This document shows, in pieces, positions 9,685 through 19,351 of a stretch of 64,000 nt of DNA. A model generated the notes under the pieces. That model searched no databases, had not been told where the DNA came from, and saw nothing but the letters and a program-made list of their open reading frames with translations. Numbering within the stretch: the first letter of the stretch is position 1; the number at the start of each line of letters is the position of its first letter. The translations under genes were made by a program, and so were the position numbers. Source of the DNA: Gemmatirosa kalamazoonensis (GTDB lineage Bacteria > Gemmatimonadota > Gemmatimonadetes > Gemmatimonadales > Gemmatimonadaceae); NCBI RefSeq assembly GCF_000522985.1, contig NZ_CP007129.1, positions 1,042,234-1,106,233 on the forward strand, given 5' to 3'.

Positions 9685-11178
9685 TCAGGGAGTGACGCTG
9701 CCGAAGTAGACCTCGAGGTTCGTCGGGAGCGCGCCGTAGGTCCGGCCGGGGCCCGTCCACGTCATGCCCGCGGTCGTCGGGAGCGAGACGATGCCGTCGT
9801 AGTCGCCGATGAACGGGCGGATGCCGGCCCCGTCGGGGACGCCGTACTGCGACGGATCCCAGCCCGACTTCGTGACGCGCTGCGTCGCCCACGTCGCGCC
9901 GCCGTCGCTGCTGGTGAGGTACGTGACGTCGAACAGGGTGTTGCGCGTCCAGCTCCGGTCGTTGGCCATGAGGTCGATGCGGCCGGAGCCCGGCTCGATG
10001 CTCATCTCGACGTTGATCCGGTCACCGGCGCCGGGCGCGACGACCTGCGGCGCGGTCCACCGCGTGAGGTCGGACACGCTCGCCGACGTGAGGAGGATCT
10101 GCGCGCGGCCGCCGACGATGTCGGTGTAGGCGACGTACAGGCGCCGGCGCGTCGGATCGAACGCGGGGGCCGGGTACGAGCCGGGTCCGCGGAACTGACT
10201 GCCCGAGATGTTGAAGCAGTACGGTGGGAAGAGACACACCGGGTTCTCGAACGTGCCGAAGCGGACCGGCGCGCTCCACGTCGCGCCGCGGTCGGTGGAC
10301 TGGCTGACGAACATCGCCGTGCCCTTGCCGCCCTGCACCGAGTTGTCGAACGTGAGATACGCGACGCCGGTGCGCGGGTCGGTGACGATGCGCTGGTCCT
10401 GGTCGCTGCGCACGGAGCCGCTCGTCACCTTCACGGGCGTGGAGAACGACCGTCCGCCGTCGACCGACGTCGCGACGTACACGGGCGACCGCGAGCCGTA
10501 GCCGTTGAACTGCGCCCACGTGACGTAGATGGTCCCGTCCGTCGCGACGTGGATCGCCTCGTGATCGGGGAACTGGCCGGTGGATCCGCGCGCGTGGCCG
10601 TCGCCGTTGAACGCGCTGACGAGCGTGAGCGGCTGCGCGCCGCCGGTCGTCCACGTGCGGCCGCCGTCGGTGGAGCGGCTGAGGAGGAGTGCGACGCCGT
10701 ACGGCGGCGTCCCCTGGTACCCGAAGCACGCGAAGTACGCCGTGCCGTCCGGCCCGAACGCGACCGCGGGGTCGCCGCCGTAGTCGTAGAGGCCCGTGCC
10801 GGCGACGAACGGATCGTTCGTGTACTTCGTGATGCCCGGCACGAACCCGTTAGGCAGCGTGCGCGTCCAGCTCCGGCCGCCGTCGAACGTCGCGTTCACG
10901 CCGCAGCCGTCGTTGTAGTTCCAGTCGTTGTTGCCGGTGATCATGTTCGCCGGATCGAGCGGGTTCACGGCGAGCGGCGTCTCGTTCTGCGCCGTGGTGT
11001 CGTTCGACACGTCGACGACGAACGAGGGGCCGCCGCCGCCCGCGGCGTAGCTCGGCGCGGCGGGCGCGCGAGGGACGGAGGGGTCGTCGATGCCGAGCGC
11101 GCAGGCACCGAGCGAGACGCAGAGACCGAGGGTGCCGAGCTGCTGGATGCGTCGCGCGAGCGGGGGGTGCGACGTCAT
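9685..11178 (-). CDS. Sialidase-like BNR/Asp-box repeat lipoprotein
   Basis: A 497-residue lipoprotein (lipobox SLGAC, Cys26). It has at least four Asp-box motifs of the form S-x-D-x-G-x-T/S-W/F: SRSTDGGRTWTTG, SVDGGRSFSTP, STDRGATWSAP and SSDGGATWATQ. These mark a six-bladed sialidase-fold propeller. The Arg triad and catalytic Tyr of true sialidases cannot be confirmed from the sequence, so I name only the fold. Probably surface-exposed. The region 11179-11305 separates it from a divergent lipoprotein gene and contains no clear promoter. Confidence 0.8.
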   Translation of the reverse strand: MTSHPPLARRIQQLGTLGLCVSLGACALGIDDPSVPRAPAAPSYAAGGGGPSFVVDVSNDTTAQNETPLAVNPLDPANMITGNNDWNYNDGCGVNATFDGGRSWTRTLPNGFVPGITKYTNDPFVAGTGLYDYGGDPAVAFGPDGTAYFACFGYQGTPPYGVALLLSRSTDGGRTWTTGGAQPLTLVSAFNGDGHARGSTGQFPDHEAIHVATDGTIYVTWAQFNGYGSRSPVYVATSVDGGRSFSTPVKVTSGSVRSDQDQRIVTDPRTGVAYLTFDNSVQGGKGTAMFVSQSTDRGATWSAPVRFGTFENPVCLFPPYCFNISGSQFRGPGSYPAPAFDPTRRRLYVAYTDIVGGRAQILLTSASVSDLTRWTAPQVVAPGAGDRINVEMSIEPGSGRIDLMANDRSWTRNTLFDVTYLTSSDGGATWATQRVTKSGWDPSQYGVPDGAGIRPFIGDYDGIVSLPTTAGMTWTGPGRTYGALPTNLEVYFGSVTP

Positions 11179-11305
11179 GAGGCTTTCTCCGGGAAAGAGG
11201 CAGTGGCAGCGACCGGGAGGCGTGCTGACTTACGTCGCGGTGTACGCCGAGGCAAGGCGCGGCGCCGTGATGGACAGCCGGTACGGCCGCCCGTAGCTTC
11301 GCGCG

Positions 11306-13276
11306 ATGGCTCGCCGCGCGCCGCTCATCCCGCTCCTCGTCGCGCTCGCGAGCGCGTGCGGCGCGCGGGCACCGCGCGAGACGCTCCGGCTGTATCCGCC
11401 GGACGCGACGGCGCGGCTCGACCCGAACGGGTTCCTGCTGAACCCGCGGTGGCTCGGCACGGCGCCCGGCGAGGTGCCTAACATCGAGCAGCGCTGCCGG
11501 TTCCGCGTCGCCACGGCGCACCTCGAGCGCCGCACGCCGGTCGTCACGCGCGACGGCTGCCTGTCGGAGGACGAGCGACGCGTGGTGACGCTGAACGAGG
11601 CGGCGCCGACGCTGGTGCTCGGCGCGGTCTGCGTCACTGGCGGCAAGACGGGGAACGTGCGCGGGCACGTGAACTGGTTTCCCGTCACGGCGACGGGGCT
11701 GCTGCGGTGGGACTCGTACTCGCCGTCGGCGGTGACCGACCAGGACGTGACGCTCCGCTTCCTGACGCGGGCGCCCAACGCGGTGGCGCACGCGAACGAG
11801 CCGTTCGGCGCCGGCGACGACCCGTCGCCCGGCGACACGGCGCGCGCCTACCACATCGAGTTCTACAACCGCGAGACGCTCGAGCGGCTCCCCGACGCCG
11901 CGCACGGGTTCTGGCGCACGCTGAAGTCGGCGATGCTGTCGCGCGACGCGGCGCGCGCGCTGCTGAAGGACCGCGTCGCCACCGTCACCGGCGTGTTCGG
12001 CGTGGACGGCGTGCACGGCTTCCAGTCGGAGCTGCACCCGGTGTTCGCGATATCGGTGCTCGCTGGCGTGGAGCGCAGCGCGGACCGCGTGACGGAGCAG
12101 TGGGCGGTGATGGTGCGCAACCTCGGCAGCGAGGGCGATTGCAGCAGCGGCACGCTGCCGCTCGTCACGTCGCCGCCGACGGACACGGTGCAGGACTTCG
12201 TCGTCGACCTCGGCGCGATCGCCGGCGCGGAGCGGCCGGACGTGCGGCTCCGCGACGCGTGGACGTCGGACGCGCGCTTCGTGCCGCGCGCCGAAGTCGT
12301 GGCGGAGGCGAGCGGAGCCTGGCGTGTGTACGTCCACGTCAGGCACCCGCGCCCGCGGCCCGCGGAGCCGGACTACCTGTTCCTCGGCACGATCGAAGTG
12401 GAGCGCGCGGCGCAGCCTAACGAGATGCCGGCGGCGCGGCTCGCGTCGTGGCTGCCGCCCGCGGACGCGCGGCCGCCGGTGCAGCTCCCATCGACCGGCG
12501 CGATGACGCGGCTCGTGGCGCCCGAGGGAGGGCCGCCGCCCGCGGTGCCGCTCGCGGCGACGGCGATCACCGGCAGCCCGGGCGCCACCGCGCTCGTGCG
12601 GCAGCGCCCCGTGTACCTCGCACCGATCCCCGCGCAGTCGATCGTCGACGACGCGGCGACGCACGCGCCACCCACGATCGCGCGCGCCGAGCGGACGCCG
12701 GGGTGGCCGCTCTTCGACTCGGTGCTCGTGGGCTGCGTCACGGAAGGGCGGCGCGACCCGATGTGTCGGTCGGGCGAGCGCATCACGTTAGGCGCGACGT
12801 ACTCGGACGACGGCGGGCTGCGGCCGTTCGCCGCGCTCTACCTGTTCCCGCACCGGCGCGTGTACGAGCAGGAGAACTCGTTCCTGCAGATGTTCCTTCA
12901 CGTGCTCGGCTACCGCTTCGACGTGCGGCGCGACCGGTACGTGCCGTTCGTGCGGCGCGACAGCGCGGTGATCTACGAGGCGCCGCGCGATGGCTGGTCG
13001 CTCCGTGCGTCGCCGTTCGTCTCGCCGAACACCGTGCGGCTCGGCGACCACGTGGTGCTGATGCCGTACTCCATCGCGAACGTCGGCGTCTCGACGCTCG
13101 GCTGGCGGCGCACGCAGCTCGCGGGCGGGCTCGGCGGCGGCCTGCACGCGCAGCTCTGGTACACCGACGTGCTCGCGGAGGCGCAGCGGCTGTCGCGCGC
13201 GGGGCACTACGGGAGCCAGTGGACGCTGTCGCTCGCCGCGCTCGCGCCGATCCCCGGGCCGTGGGGGCGCCGGTGA
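11306..13276 (+). CDS. Lipoprotein of unknown function
   Basis: A 656-residue predicted lipoprotein (lipobox LASAC, Cys18). I do not recognise a family. The mature protein is acidic/Arg-mixed, rich in beta-type sequence, with several scattered Cys (for example CRFRVATAHLERR, GDCSSGTLP, GCVTEGRRDPMCRSGER) that could form disulfides after export. Its stop overlaps the GTG start of the ceramidase-like gene (GTGA), so the two are probably translated together and may act on the same substrate. It is longer than most single-domain lipoproteins here and probably has two domains, split near residue 420 by a Pro-rich segment. Confidence 0.75.
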   Translation: MARRAPLIPLLVALASACGARAPRETLRLYPPDATARLDPNGFLLNPRWLGTAPGEVPNIEQRCRFRVATAHLERRTPVVTRDGCLSEDERRVVTLNEAAPTLVLGAVCVTGGKTGNVRGHVNWFPVTATGLLRWDSYSPSAVTDQDVTLRFLTRAPNAVAHANEPFGAGDDPSPGDTARAYHIEFYNRETLERLPDAAHGFWRTLKSAMLSRDAARALLKDRVATVTGVFGVDGVHGFQSELHPVFAISVLAGVERSADRVTEQWAVMVRNLGSEGDCSSGTLPLVTSPPTDTVQDFVVDLGAIAGAERPDVRLRDAWTSDARFVPRAEVVAEASGAWRVYVHVRHPRPRPAEPDYLFLGTIEVERAAQPNEMPAARLASWLPPADARPPVQLPSTGAMTRLVAPEGGPPPAVPLAATAITGSPGATALVRQRPVYLAPIPAQSIVDDAATHAPPTIARAERTPGWPLFDSVLVGCVTEGRRDPMCRSGERITLGATYSDDGGLRPFAALYLFPHRRVYEQENSFLQMFLHVLGYRFDVRRDRYVPFVRRDSAVIYEAPRDGWSLRASPFVSPNTVRLGDHVVLMPYSIANVGVSTLGWRRTQLAGGLGGGLHAQLWYTDVLAEAQRLSRAGHYGSQWTLSLAALAPIPGPWGRR

Positions 13277-15519
13277 GGCCACGCCGCATCGCGTGGCTCG
13301 TCGCGGCATGCGTCGCGTGCATCGCGTCGGCGTGCTCGCATACCACGCCGCTGCTGCGGGCGCTCGCGCCGCTCGGCTGCGAGCTGTCGGAGACGTGCAA
13401 CGCGGCGGCGCCGGTGGTGGTGCCGGCGTATCGGTTAGGCACCGCGACGTGGCATCCGGGACGGCTCGTCGCCGGCGCAGCGCGCGTGGACATCACGCCG
13501 CCGGTGGGCTTCCCGACGGGCGGGCACGGGCCGGCGGGCGGCTTCGCGCGCGCGTACTGGACCCGCCTCCACGCGCGCGCGTTCTTCTTCGCCGATGCCG
13601 ACGGACGCCCGCTGATCCTGGTGTCGTGCGATCTGTTCGCGGTGCCCGGCGGGCTCGCCGCGGCGGTGAGCCGCGCGGTCGCCGAGCGATGGGCGGACTC
13701 GGGGCTCGTCGTCCCGCCCGAAGCGGTCGTCATCGCGGCGACGCACACGCATCAGGGGCCGGGGAACTTCCTCACCGCGGCGATCTACAACCAGTTCGCC
13801 GCGACGTACCAGGGGTTCGACGCGGCGCTGTTCGACTTCCTCGTCGGCCGCGTCACGCTCGCCGTCGACTCGGCGATCGCCGACGCGCGGCACGGCGGCG
13901 CCGCGACGCTCGTGCGCCAGTCGGCGCGGCTGCCGGACACGCTGCTGCTCAACCGCTCGCCGGAGACGTTCCTCGCGAACTGGAACGCGCAGGCGCTGCT
14001 CGACCGGCTCGAGCCGCGCGAGGTGAAGTGCGCGCCGACGATCGAGCGTGGCGAGGCGCTCGCGACGGGATGGACGCTGCCCGGCTGTCCGCGACGGCGC
14101 GCCGCGGATCCGACGGCGACGGTGCTCTCGGTGGAGCGCGCCGGCCGGCGCGTCGCGTCGCTCGTGTTCGTCGCCGTGCATCCGACGGTGCTGGACCACG
14201 GCGCTCCGCTCTACAGCAGCGACTTCCTCGGCCAGGCCGTGTCGACGATGGAGCGACGCGGCGGCGAGATCGTCGGCGTGTTCAACGGCGCCGAGGGCGA
14301 CGTCGTGCCGAGCCGCGGCGCGCGCGACATGCGCGAGGTGCGGCGGGTGGCGGACGCGATGACGACGGCGCTCGACGCGGTGCGCGCCGCGCCGCGGGAC
14401 ACGATCGTCGTGGCGTCGATCGACGCGCGGCGCGCGCTGCTCGTGCCGGGCGCCGACTACGGCGGCGCGCTCCGGCTGCCGGCCGACGCGGTCGTCGGCG
14501 TGCCGGCGTTAGGCGGGGCGGAGGACGACCGCCAGGTGCTGCACGCGCTCGGCTGGCACGAGGGCGTGATCCGCGTGCCGCGCGAGGGACAGGGGCTGAA
14601 GCAGCCGGCGCTCGATGCGGACCTCGTGCCGCTCCGGCTCACCCCGTTGTTCGCGCCGCGGTGGAAGTTCCCGGCCGAGCTCCCGGTGACGCTCGCGCGG
14701 CTCGGCACGCTGCGCATCGCCGCGGTGCCGTTGGAGATGAGCACCGCGCTCGGCCTCGCGCTCCGCGACAGCCTCGGTGGCGGGCCGCTCGAGCTGGTGG
14801 GCCTCGCGAACGAGTACGCGTCGTACACCGCGACGGCCGACGAGTACGCGCGCCAGGACTACATGGGCGCGTCGACGCTGTGGGGCGCGGGCGAGGGGGG
14901 GGCGCTGATCGCCGCGCTGCGGTGCCTAACGGGCGCGCCGATGGTCGACTGCGCGCGGCTCGTGCGTGCCGACCCGACGGTCGTGCCGGCGCGCACGTAT
15001 CGCCCGGGCAAGAAGCCGGACGCGTCGGCGGGCGCGAATCGCGTCGGCGCGTCGTGGGTGGGCGACTCGCTGCCCGCCCCGGACGACGGCTTCGCCGACG
15101 TGCTGCGCGACGTGCGCGGCGCGCCGGCGCGCGCGCTGCCGTACTTCGAGTGGACGGAGACGGTCGCGGTGCGCGACGAGTTCGACGCGGCGGCGGCGCG
15201 GCGCGTGGAGATCCTGGAGCAGCGCGGCGACGGCTGGGTGGTGCGCACCACGCCGCGCGGCACCCCCGACGACGACGGCGACGCGGGCGTGCTCACCGTG
15301 CTGCGCCAGGGGCGGACCGCGTCGGCGGACGCGGGCGACGCGCACCGCTGGGCGGCGATCTGGCTCGCGCCGGCGCTGGAGGACGCGCTGCCGGCGGGGA
15401 CCTACAAGTTCCGCGTCACCGTGCAGCACGCGGGCACGACGGTGGTCCACGAGTCGTGCCCGTTCCGGGTGCGGTGGCCCGCCGCGCGGCGCGAGCAGGC
15501 GCGCACGAACTGCGCCTAA
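13273..15519 (+). CDS. Neutral/alkaline ceramidase-like lipoprotein
   Basis: A 748-residue protein starting at GTG 13273, overlapping the previous stop by four bases; the frame is open far upstream but only the GTG gives a signal peptide, with lipobox IASAC (Cys21). The mature N-terminus AGAARVDITPPVGFPTGGHG and then LILVSCDLF and THTHQGPGNF match the N-terminal domain of the neutral ceramidase family, including the zinc-binding His and the GP(G/A)-type nucleophile region. Family members hydrolyse the amide bond of ceramides or related lipids. The stop TAA is inside a GCCTAACG motif. Activity and lipid substrate are inferred, not shown. Confidence 0.8.
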   Translation: MRPRRIAWLVAACVACIASACSHTTPLLRALAPLGCELSETCNAAAPVVVPAYRLGTATWHPGRLVAGAARVDITPPVGFPTGGHGPAGGFARAYWTRLHARAFFFADADGRPLILVSCDLFAVPGGLAAAVSRAVAERWADSGLVVPPEAVVIAATHTHQGPGNFLTAAIYNQFAATYQGFDAALFDFLVGRVTLAVDSAIADARHGGAATLVRQSARLPDTLLLNRSPETFLANWNAQALLDRLEPREVKCAPTIERGEALATGWTLPGCPRRRAADPTATVLSVERAGRRVASLVFVAVHPTVLDHGAPLYSSDFLGQAVSTMERRGGEIVGVFNGAEGDVVPSRGARDMREVRRVADAMTTALDAVRAAPRDTIVVASIDARRALLVPGADYGGALRLPADAVVGVPALGGAEDDRQVLHALGWHEGVIRVPREGQGLKQPALDADLVPLRLTPLFAPRWKFPAELPVTLARLGTLRIAAVPLEMSTALGLALRDSLGGGPLELVGLANEYASYTATADEYARQDYMGASTLWGAGEGGALIAALRCLTGAPMVDCARLVRADPTVVPARTYRPGKKPDASAGANRVGASWVGDSLPAPDDGFADVLRDVRGAPARALPYFEWTETVAVRDEFDAAAARRVEILEQRGDGWVVRTTPRGTPDDDGDAGVLTVLRQGRTASADAGDAHRWAAIWLAPALEDALPAGTYKFRVTVQHAGTTVVHESCPFRVRWPAARREQARTNCA

Positions 15520-15599
15520 CGGTCCGGCCGGAGCGCCGCGCGGTCCGCCGATCGTGCAGATTACGGCGGACGTGATCCACGACACGACGGAGGAGGGAC

Positions 15600-16568
15600 A
15601 TGCGAGCGATTCGGGTGCACGCGCCGGGCGAGGCGGAGGCGATGCGGCTGGAGGAGGCGGCGGATCCCACGCCCGGCCCCGGCGAGGCGGTCGTGCGGTT
15701 GGAAGCGATCGGCGTGAACTTCATCGACGTCTACCGCCGCAAGGGGCTCTACCCGCAGCCGCTGCCGTTCACGCCGGGGAGCGAGGGGGCCGGAACCGTC
15801 GTCGCCGTGGCGCCCGACGTGACGACGGTGCGCGTCGGCGACCGCGTGGCGTCGGAGTCGCTGGTCGGCGCGTACGCGGAGCTGGCGGCGGCCCCCGCGG
15901 CGCGGCTCGTCGCGCTGCCTCACGGCGTCGACACGCGCACGGGTGCCGCGGTGATGCTGCAGGGGCTCACCGCGCACTATCTCGCGACGTCGACGTACCC
16001 GCTGCAGCCGGGGGACGCGTGCCTCGTGCACGCGGGCGCGGGCGGCGTCGGATTGTTGCTCTGCCAGATCGCGTCGCGGCGGGGCGCGCGCGTGATCGCG
16101 ACGGTGTCGACGGCGGAGAAGGAGGCGCTCGCCCGCGCGGCGGGGGCGCACGACGTGATCCGCTACACGGAGCAGGACTTCGTGGCGGAAGTGAAGCGGC
16201 GCACCGGCGGCGCGGGCGTGCCGGTGGTGTACGACTCCGTCGGCCGCACGACGTTCGACGGGAGCCTCGACTGCCTGGCGCGGCGCGGGATGCTCGTGCT
16301 GTTCGGCCAGTCGAGCGGGCCCGTGCCCCCGGTGGATCCGCAGATCCTGAACCGCAAGGGCTCGCTGTTCCTCACGCGTCCCACGCTCGCCCACTACACC
16401 GCGACGCGTGACGAGCTCGTGGCGCGCGCCGACGAGCTGTTAGGCTGGGTGGCCGATGGATCGCTCGACGTGCGCGTGGGCGCGACGTTCCCGCTCGCCG
16501 ACGCCGCGGACGCGCACCGCGCGCTCGAGGGGCGCGCGACGACGGGCAAGGTGCTGCTCATTCCCTGA
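15600..16568 (+). CDS. NADPH:quinone oxidoreductase, zinc-less MDR family
   Basis: A 322-residue medium-chain dehydrogenase/reductase. N-terminal GroES-like domain ([20 protein letters not shown]), then a Rossmann domain with [20 protein letters not shown] for NADPH and [13 protein letters not shown] ribose region. The zinc ligands of alcohol dehydrogenases are absent, and the [12 protein letters not shown] motif is typical of quinone oxidoreductase (Qor). It reduces quinones or enals in the cytosol. A good ribosome site, GGAGGG, lies eight bases before the ATG. It is followed at 13 bases by the cupin gene, probably in one operon. Confidence 0.92.
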   Translation: MRAIRVHAPGEAEAMRLEEAADPTPGPGEAVVRLEAIGVNFIDVYRRKGLYPQPLPFTPGSEGAGTVVAVAPDVTTVRVGDRVASESLVGAYAELAAAPAARLVALPHGVDTRTGAAVMLQGLTAHYLATSTYPLQPGDACLVHAGAGGVGLLLCQIASRRGARVIATVSTAEKEALARAAGAHDVIRYTEQDFVAEVKRRTGGAGVPVVYDSVGRTTFDGSLDCLARRGMLVLFGQSSGPVPPVDPQILNRKGSLFLTRPTLAHYTATRDELVARADELLGWVADGSLDVRVGATFPLADAADAHRALEGRATTGKVLLIP

Positions 16569-16581
16569 CGGAGGCTGCTCC

Positions 16582-16932
16582 ATGGACGTCGTGAACCTCG
16601 AGGCGAAGCTGGCCACGTTCGCCGAGCACTTCCAGCCGCGCACGGTGGGCGAGTTCAACGGCCACGACCTGATGGTCGCGAAGCTCCAGGGCCCGTTCCG
16701 GTGGCACGCGCACGACGACACCGACGACTTCTTCCTCGTGCTGAAGGGGCGGCTGACGATCGAGCTGCGCGACCGGACCGTGTCGTTAGGCCCCGGCGAG
16801 CTGTTCGTCGTGCCGCGCGGCGTGGAGCACCGGCCAGTGGCGGAGGAGGAGGTGCACCTGCTGCTCATCGAGCGCACGGGAACGCCGAACACCGGCGACC
16901 CGGCGACGGCGGCGCCGCGGCGGGTGATCTAG
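16582..16932 (+). CDS. Cupin domain protein
   Basis: A 116-residue single-domain cupin. Motif 1 is WHAHDDTDDFFLVLKGRL (two His, one Asp/Glu-type position and the Gly turn), motif 2 is PGELFVVPRGVEHRPVA (third His), giving a complete metal site. Small cupins of this type are often called mannose-6-phosphate isomerase-like, but nothing here fixes the reaction. The ATG at 16582 follows GGAGG at good spacing. Its stop is 11 bases before a palindromic element. Confidence 0.88.
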   Translation: MDVVNLEAKLATFAEHFQPRTVGEFNGHDLMVAKLQGPFRWHAHDDTDDFFLVLKGRLTIELRDRTVSLGPGELFVVPRGVEHRPVAEEEVHLLLIERTGTPNTGDPATAAPRRVI

Positions 16933-16943
16933 GTGACGGCAGC

Positions 16944-17022
16944 TCTCACGCGGAGACGCGGAGCACGCGGAGAACACCGAGAGATTTTGATCGTCTCCGC
17001 GTCCTCCGCGGCTCCGCGTGAG
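16944..17022. repeat. Nested palindromic element, CGCGGAG family (copy 1)
   Basis: Arms 16944-16972 and 16994-17022 are inverse complements over 29 nt with few mismatches; each arm starts with CTCACGCGGAG and is built of 8-9 nt units containing CGCGGAG. The loop is AT-richer (GAGATTTTGATC). It lies between the converging cupin and DinB-like genes. A second copy lies at 40486-40563. Confidence 0.88.
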
Positions 17023-17030
17023 CCGATCCT

Positions 17031-17537
17031 CTACCGTGCCGCCTCCGGATCCGGCAGCTCGGCCGGCGCGAGCGCGCCGATGCCGCGGCGGTCGCCGGTG
17101 ATGGCGCGGCGGTGGTAGTCGAGCTGGCCGAGATGGTAGGCGAGGTGCGACGCGAGGTGGATGATGTAGTCGCGCGTGAGCACGTCGTGCCCCGCGACGC
17201 GCTCCGGGTACACGGCGTCGAGCCAGTCGTTCGGCAGCGCGGCGAGCGTGCGATCCACCGCCTCGGTGGCGGCGTCGATCTCGGCCAGCAGCTCGGCGCG
17301 CGGCACGTCGCGGCGCGAGAACTCGGCGTCGCGGTCGCGCACGTAGCCCGAGTTGCCGAGGACCGCGCCGATGTAGTGCTGCAGGTTGCCGGCGATGTGG
17401 AGCACGAGCGTGCCGCCGGCGTTCGGCAGCCCCGCGGGAACCTGCCACAGGCTCGCCTCGTCGGGGTACGCCTCCACCGAGCGGCGCACGGCGCCGAGCT
17501 CGCGATGGAGCACGGTCTGAAGCGTGGAGCAGAGCAC
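17031..17537 (-). CDS. DinB-family protein
   Basis: A 168-residue four-helix-bundle protein of the DinB/DUF664 superfamily. The three metal-binding His appear as LVLHIAGNLQHYIG (first helix pair) and HLASHLAYHLGQLDYHRR (last helix), matching the family pattern. Some relatives are bacillithiol- or mycothiol-dependent transferases, but these thiols are not established here. Monocistronic, divergent from the GH13 gene; the ATG-to-ATG gap is only 77 bases and must hold both promoters. Confidence 0.85.
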   Translation of the reverse strand: MLCSTLQTVLHRELGAVRRSVEAYPDEASLWQVPAGLPNAGGTLVLHIAGNLQHYIGAVLGNSGYVRDRDAEFSRRDVPRAELLAEIDAATEAVDRTLAALPNDWLDAVYPERVAGHDVLTRDYIIHLASHLAYHLGQLDYHRRAITGDRRGIGALAPAELPDPEAAR

Positions 17538-17614
17538 GGAATCACTCCGGGTGCGGTGTCTCCCCGGAATCTAGCGGGATGCGACAGCCCGGTCCTTGCA
17601 TCGGGCCCGCGGGC

Positions 17615-19297
17615 ATGATCGAGGACCTCTGGTACAAGAACGCCGTCATCTACAGCCTCTCGCTCGAGGCGTTCATGGACGGCAACGGCGACGGCTGCGG
17701 CGACTTCGAGGGGCTCACCCGCCGCCTCGACTATCTCGAGTCGCTCGGCGTCAGCGCGCTGTGGCTCGGCCCGTTCCAGCCGTCGCCGTGGCGCGACAAC
17801 GGCTACGACATCAGCGACTTCTACGGCGTCGATCCGCGCTTCGGCTCGAGCGGCGACTTCGTGGAGTTCATGCAGCACGCGCACGGCCGCGGCATCCGCG
17901 TGCTCATCGATCTCGTCGTGAACCACACGTCGGATCGACACCAGTGGTTCCAGGAGGCGCGCCGGGATCCCGCGTCGAAGCACCGGAGCTGGTACGTGTG
18001 GTCGAAGACGCGGCCGAAGAACTGGAACAAGGGGATGGTGTTCCCCGGCGTGCAGACCAGCACGTGGACGAAGGACGCGGAGGCGGGTGCGTACTACTAC
18101 CACCGCTTCTACGACTTCCAGCCGGACCTGAACATGGACGACCCCGACGTGCGCACGGAGGTGCGGCGCATCATGGGGTACTGGCTGCAGCTCGGCGTCT
18201 CCGGCTTCCGGGTGGACGCGGTGCCGTTCGTGATCGAGGGATCGCCGGGCCCGTCGGGGCGTACGCCGCCGCTGCACTTCGAGTATCTCGCGCAGATGCG
18301 CTCGTTCCTCGAGTGGCGCACCGCGGGCGCGATCATGCTCGGCGAGGCGAACGTGCTGCCGCCGGAGAACAAGAAGTACTTCGGGGCGCACGGCGACGGC
18401 ATCCACATGATGTTCAACTTCTTCGTCAACCAGCACCTGTTCTACGCGCTCGCGTCGGGGGACGCGCGGCCGCTGGCGAAGGCGCTGCTGGCGACGAAGG
18501 CGCTGCCGCCGAGCGCGCAGTGGGCGCATTTCCTCCGCAACCACGACGAGCTGGACCTCGGCCGCCTAACGGACGAGCAGCGCGCGAAGGTCATGGAGCG
18601 GTTCGGGCCGACGCCGGAGATGCAGTTGTACGATCGCGGCATCCGCCGCCGGCTCGCGTCGATGGTGGGCGAGCGGAGCCAGCTCGAGCTCGCGTACAGC
18701 GTGCTGTTCGCGCTGCCCGGCACGCCGGTGCTGCGCTACGGCGACGAGATCGGCATGGGCGAGGACCTGAAGCTGAAGGAGCGCGACGCCGTGCGCACGC
18801 CGATGCAGTGGTCGGCCGAGGCGCACGGCGGCTTCTCGACGGCGGAGCGGTGCGTGAAGCCGGTGCTGTCCGACGGCCCGTACGGCTTCCGCCACCTGAA
18901 CGTCGAGTCGCAGCGGCGCGACCCGAACTCGATGCTGAACTGGACCGTGCGCATGATCCGCCTGCGCAAGGAGTGTCCCGAGATCGGCTGGGGCACGTGG
19001 CGCGTGCTGCCGACGCGCGCGCCGGAGGTGCTCGCGCTCTGCTACTCGTGGCGCGGCAACACCGTCGTCACGGTGCACAACTTCAGCGGCGGCCCGCGCG
19101 AGGTGCGCTTCTCGCTCGACGGCGTGGAGGGCGGCGACCGGCTGTCGAACCTCATGGTGAACGACGAGCAGCACGCCGACGCGGGCGGCGTGCACCGCGT
19201 GGCGCTGGAGGCGTTCGGGTACAAGTGGTACCGCGCGGGAGGGCTCGGCTACGCGCTGAAGGCGCGGCGGGACAGTGGGGCGGGCGTGGCGTGGTGA
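17615..19297 (+). CDS. GH13 alpha-amylase-family enzyme, trehalose synthase-like
   Basis: A 560-residue (beta/alpha)8 GH13 enzyme. It starts MIEDLWYKNAVIYSL; an in-frame ATG 12 codons earlier is possible but adds only a Pro/Gly stretch. Conserved regions are intact: DLVVNHTSD, GFRVDAVPF with nucleophile D201, LGEAN with acid/base E244, and FLRNHDELD with transition-state stabiliser D311. The FLRNHDEL form is typical of maltose alpha-glucosyltransferase (TreS), which interconverts maltose and trehalose, but related amylosucrase-like or sugar hydrolase activities cannot be excluded. No fused maltokinase. It stands alone, without other trehalose genes. Confidence 0.88.
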   Translation: MIEDLWYKNAVIYSLSLEAFMDGNGDGCGDFEGLTRRLDYLESLGVSALWLGPFQPSPWRDNGYDISDFYGVDPRFGSSGDFVEFMQHAHGRGIRVLIDLVVNHTSDRHQWFQEARRDPASKHRSWYVWSKTRPKNWNKGMVFPGVQTSTWTKDAEAGAYYYHRFYDFQPDLNMDDPDVRTEVRRIMGYWLQLGVSGFRVDAVPFVIEGSPGPSGRTPPLHFEYLAQMRSFLEWRTAGAIMLGEANVLPPENKKYFGAHGDGIHMMFNFFVNQHLFYALASGDARPLAKALLATKALPPSAQWAHFLRNHDELDLGRLTDEQRAKVMERFGPTPEMQLYDRGIRRRLASMVGERSQLELAYSVLFALPGTPVLRYGDEIGMGEDLKLKERDAVRTPMQWSAEAHGGFSTAERCVKPVLSDGPYGFRHLNVESQRRDPNSMLNWTVRMIRLRKECPEIGWGTWRVLPTRAPEVLALCYSWRGNTVVTVHNFSGGPREVRFSLDGVEGGDRLSNLMVNDEQHADAGGVHRVALEAFGYKWYRAGGLGYALKARRDSGAGVAW

Positions 19298-19351
19298 CGC
19301 CGTAGCGCACCGGTGGCATCTTTCGGGAGTTCCCGCACGCTGGAGGTCCCG

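Noticed and set aside
8056..11481. Reading frame of 1141 codons on the plus strand
   Set aside because: It is an Arg/Ala/Gly-rich shadow of the C11 peptidase and, in reverse, of the sialidase-like gene; no domain or signal is visible.
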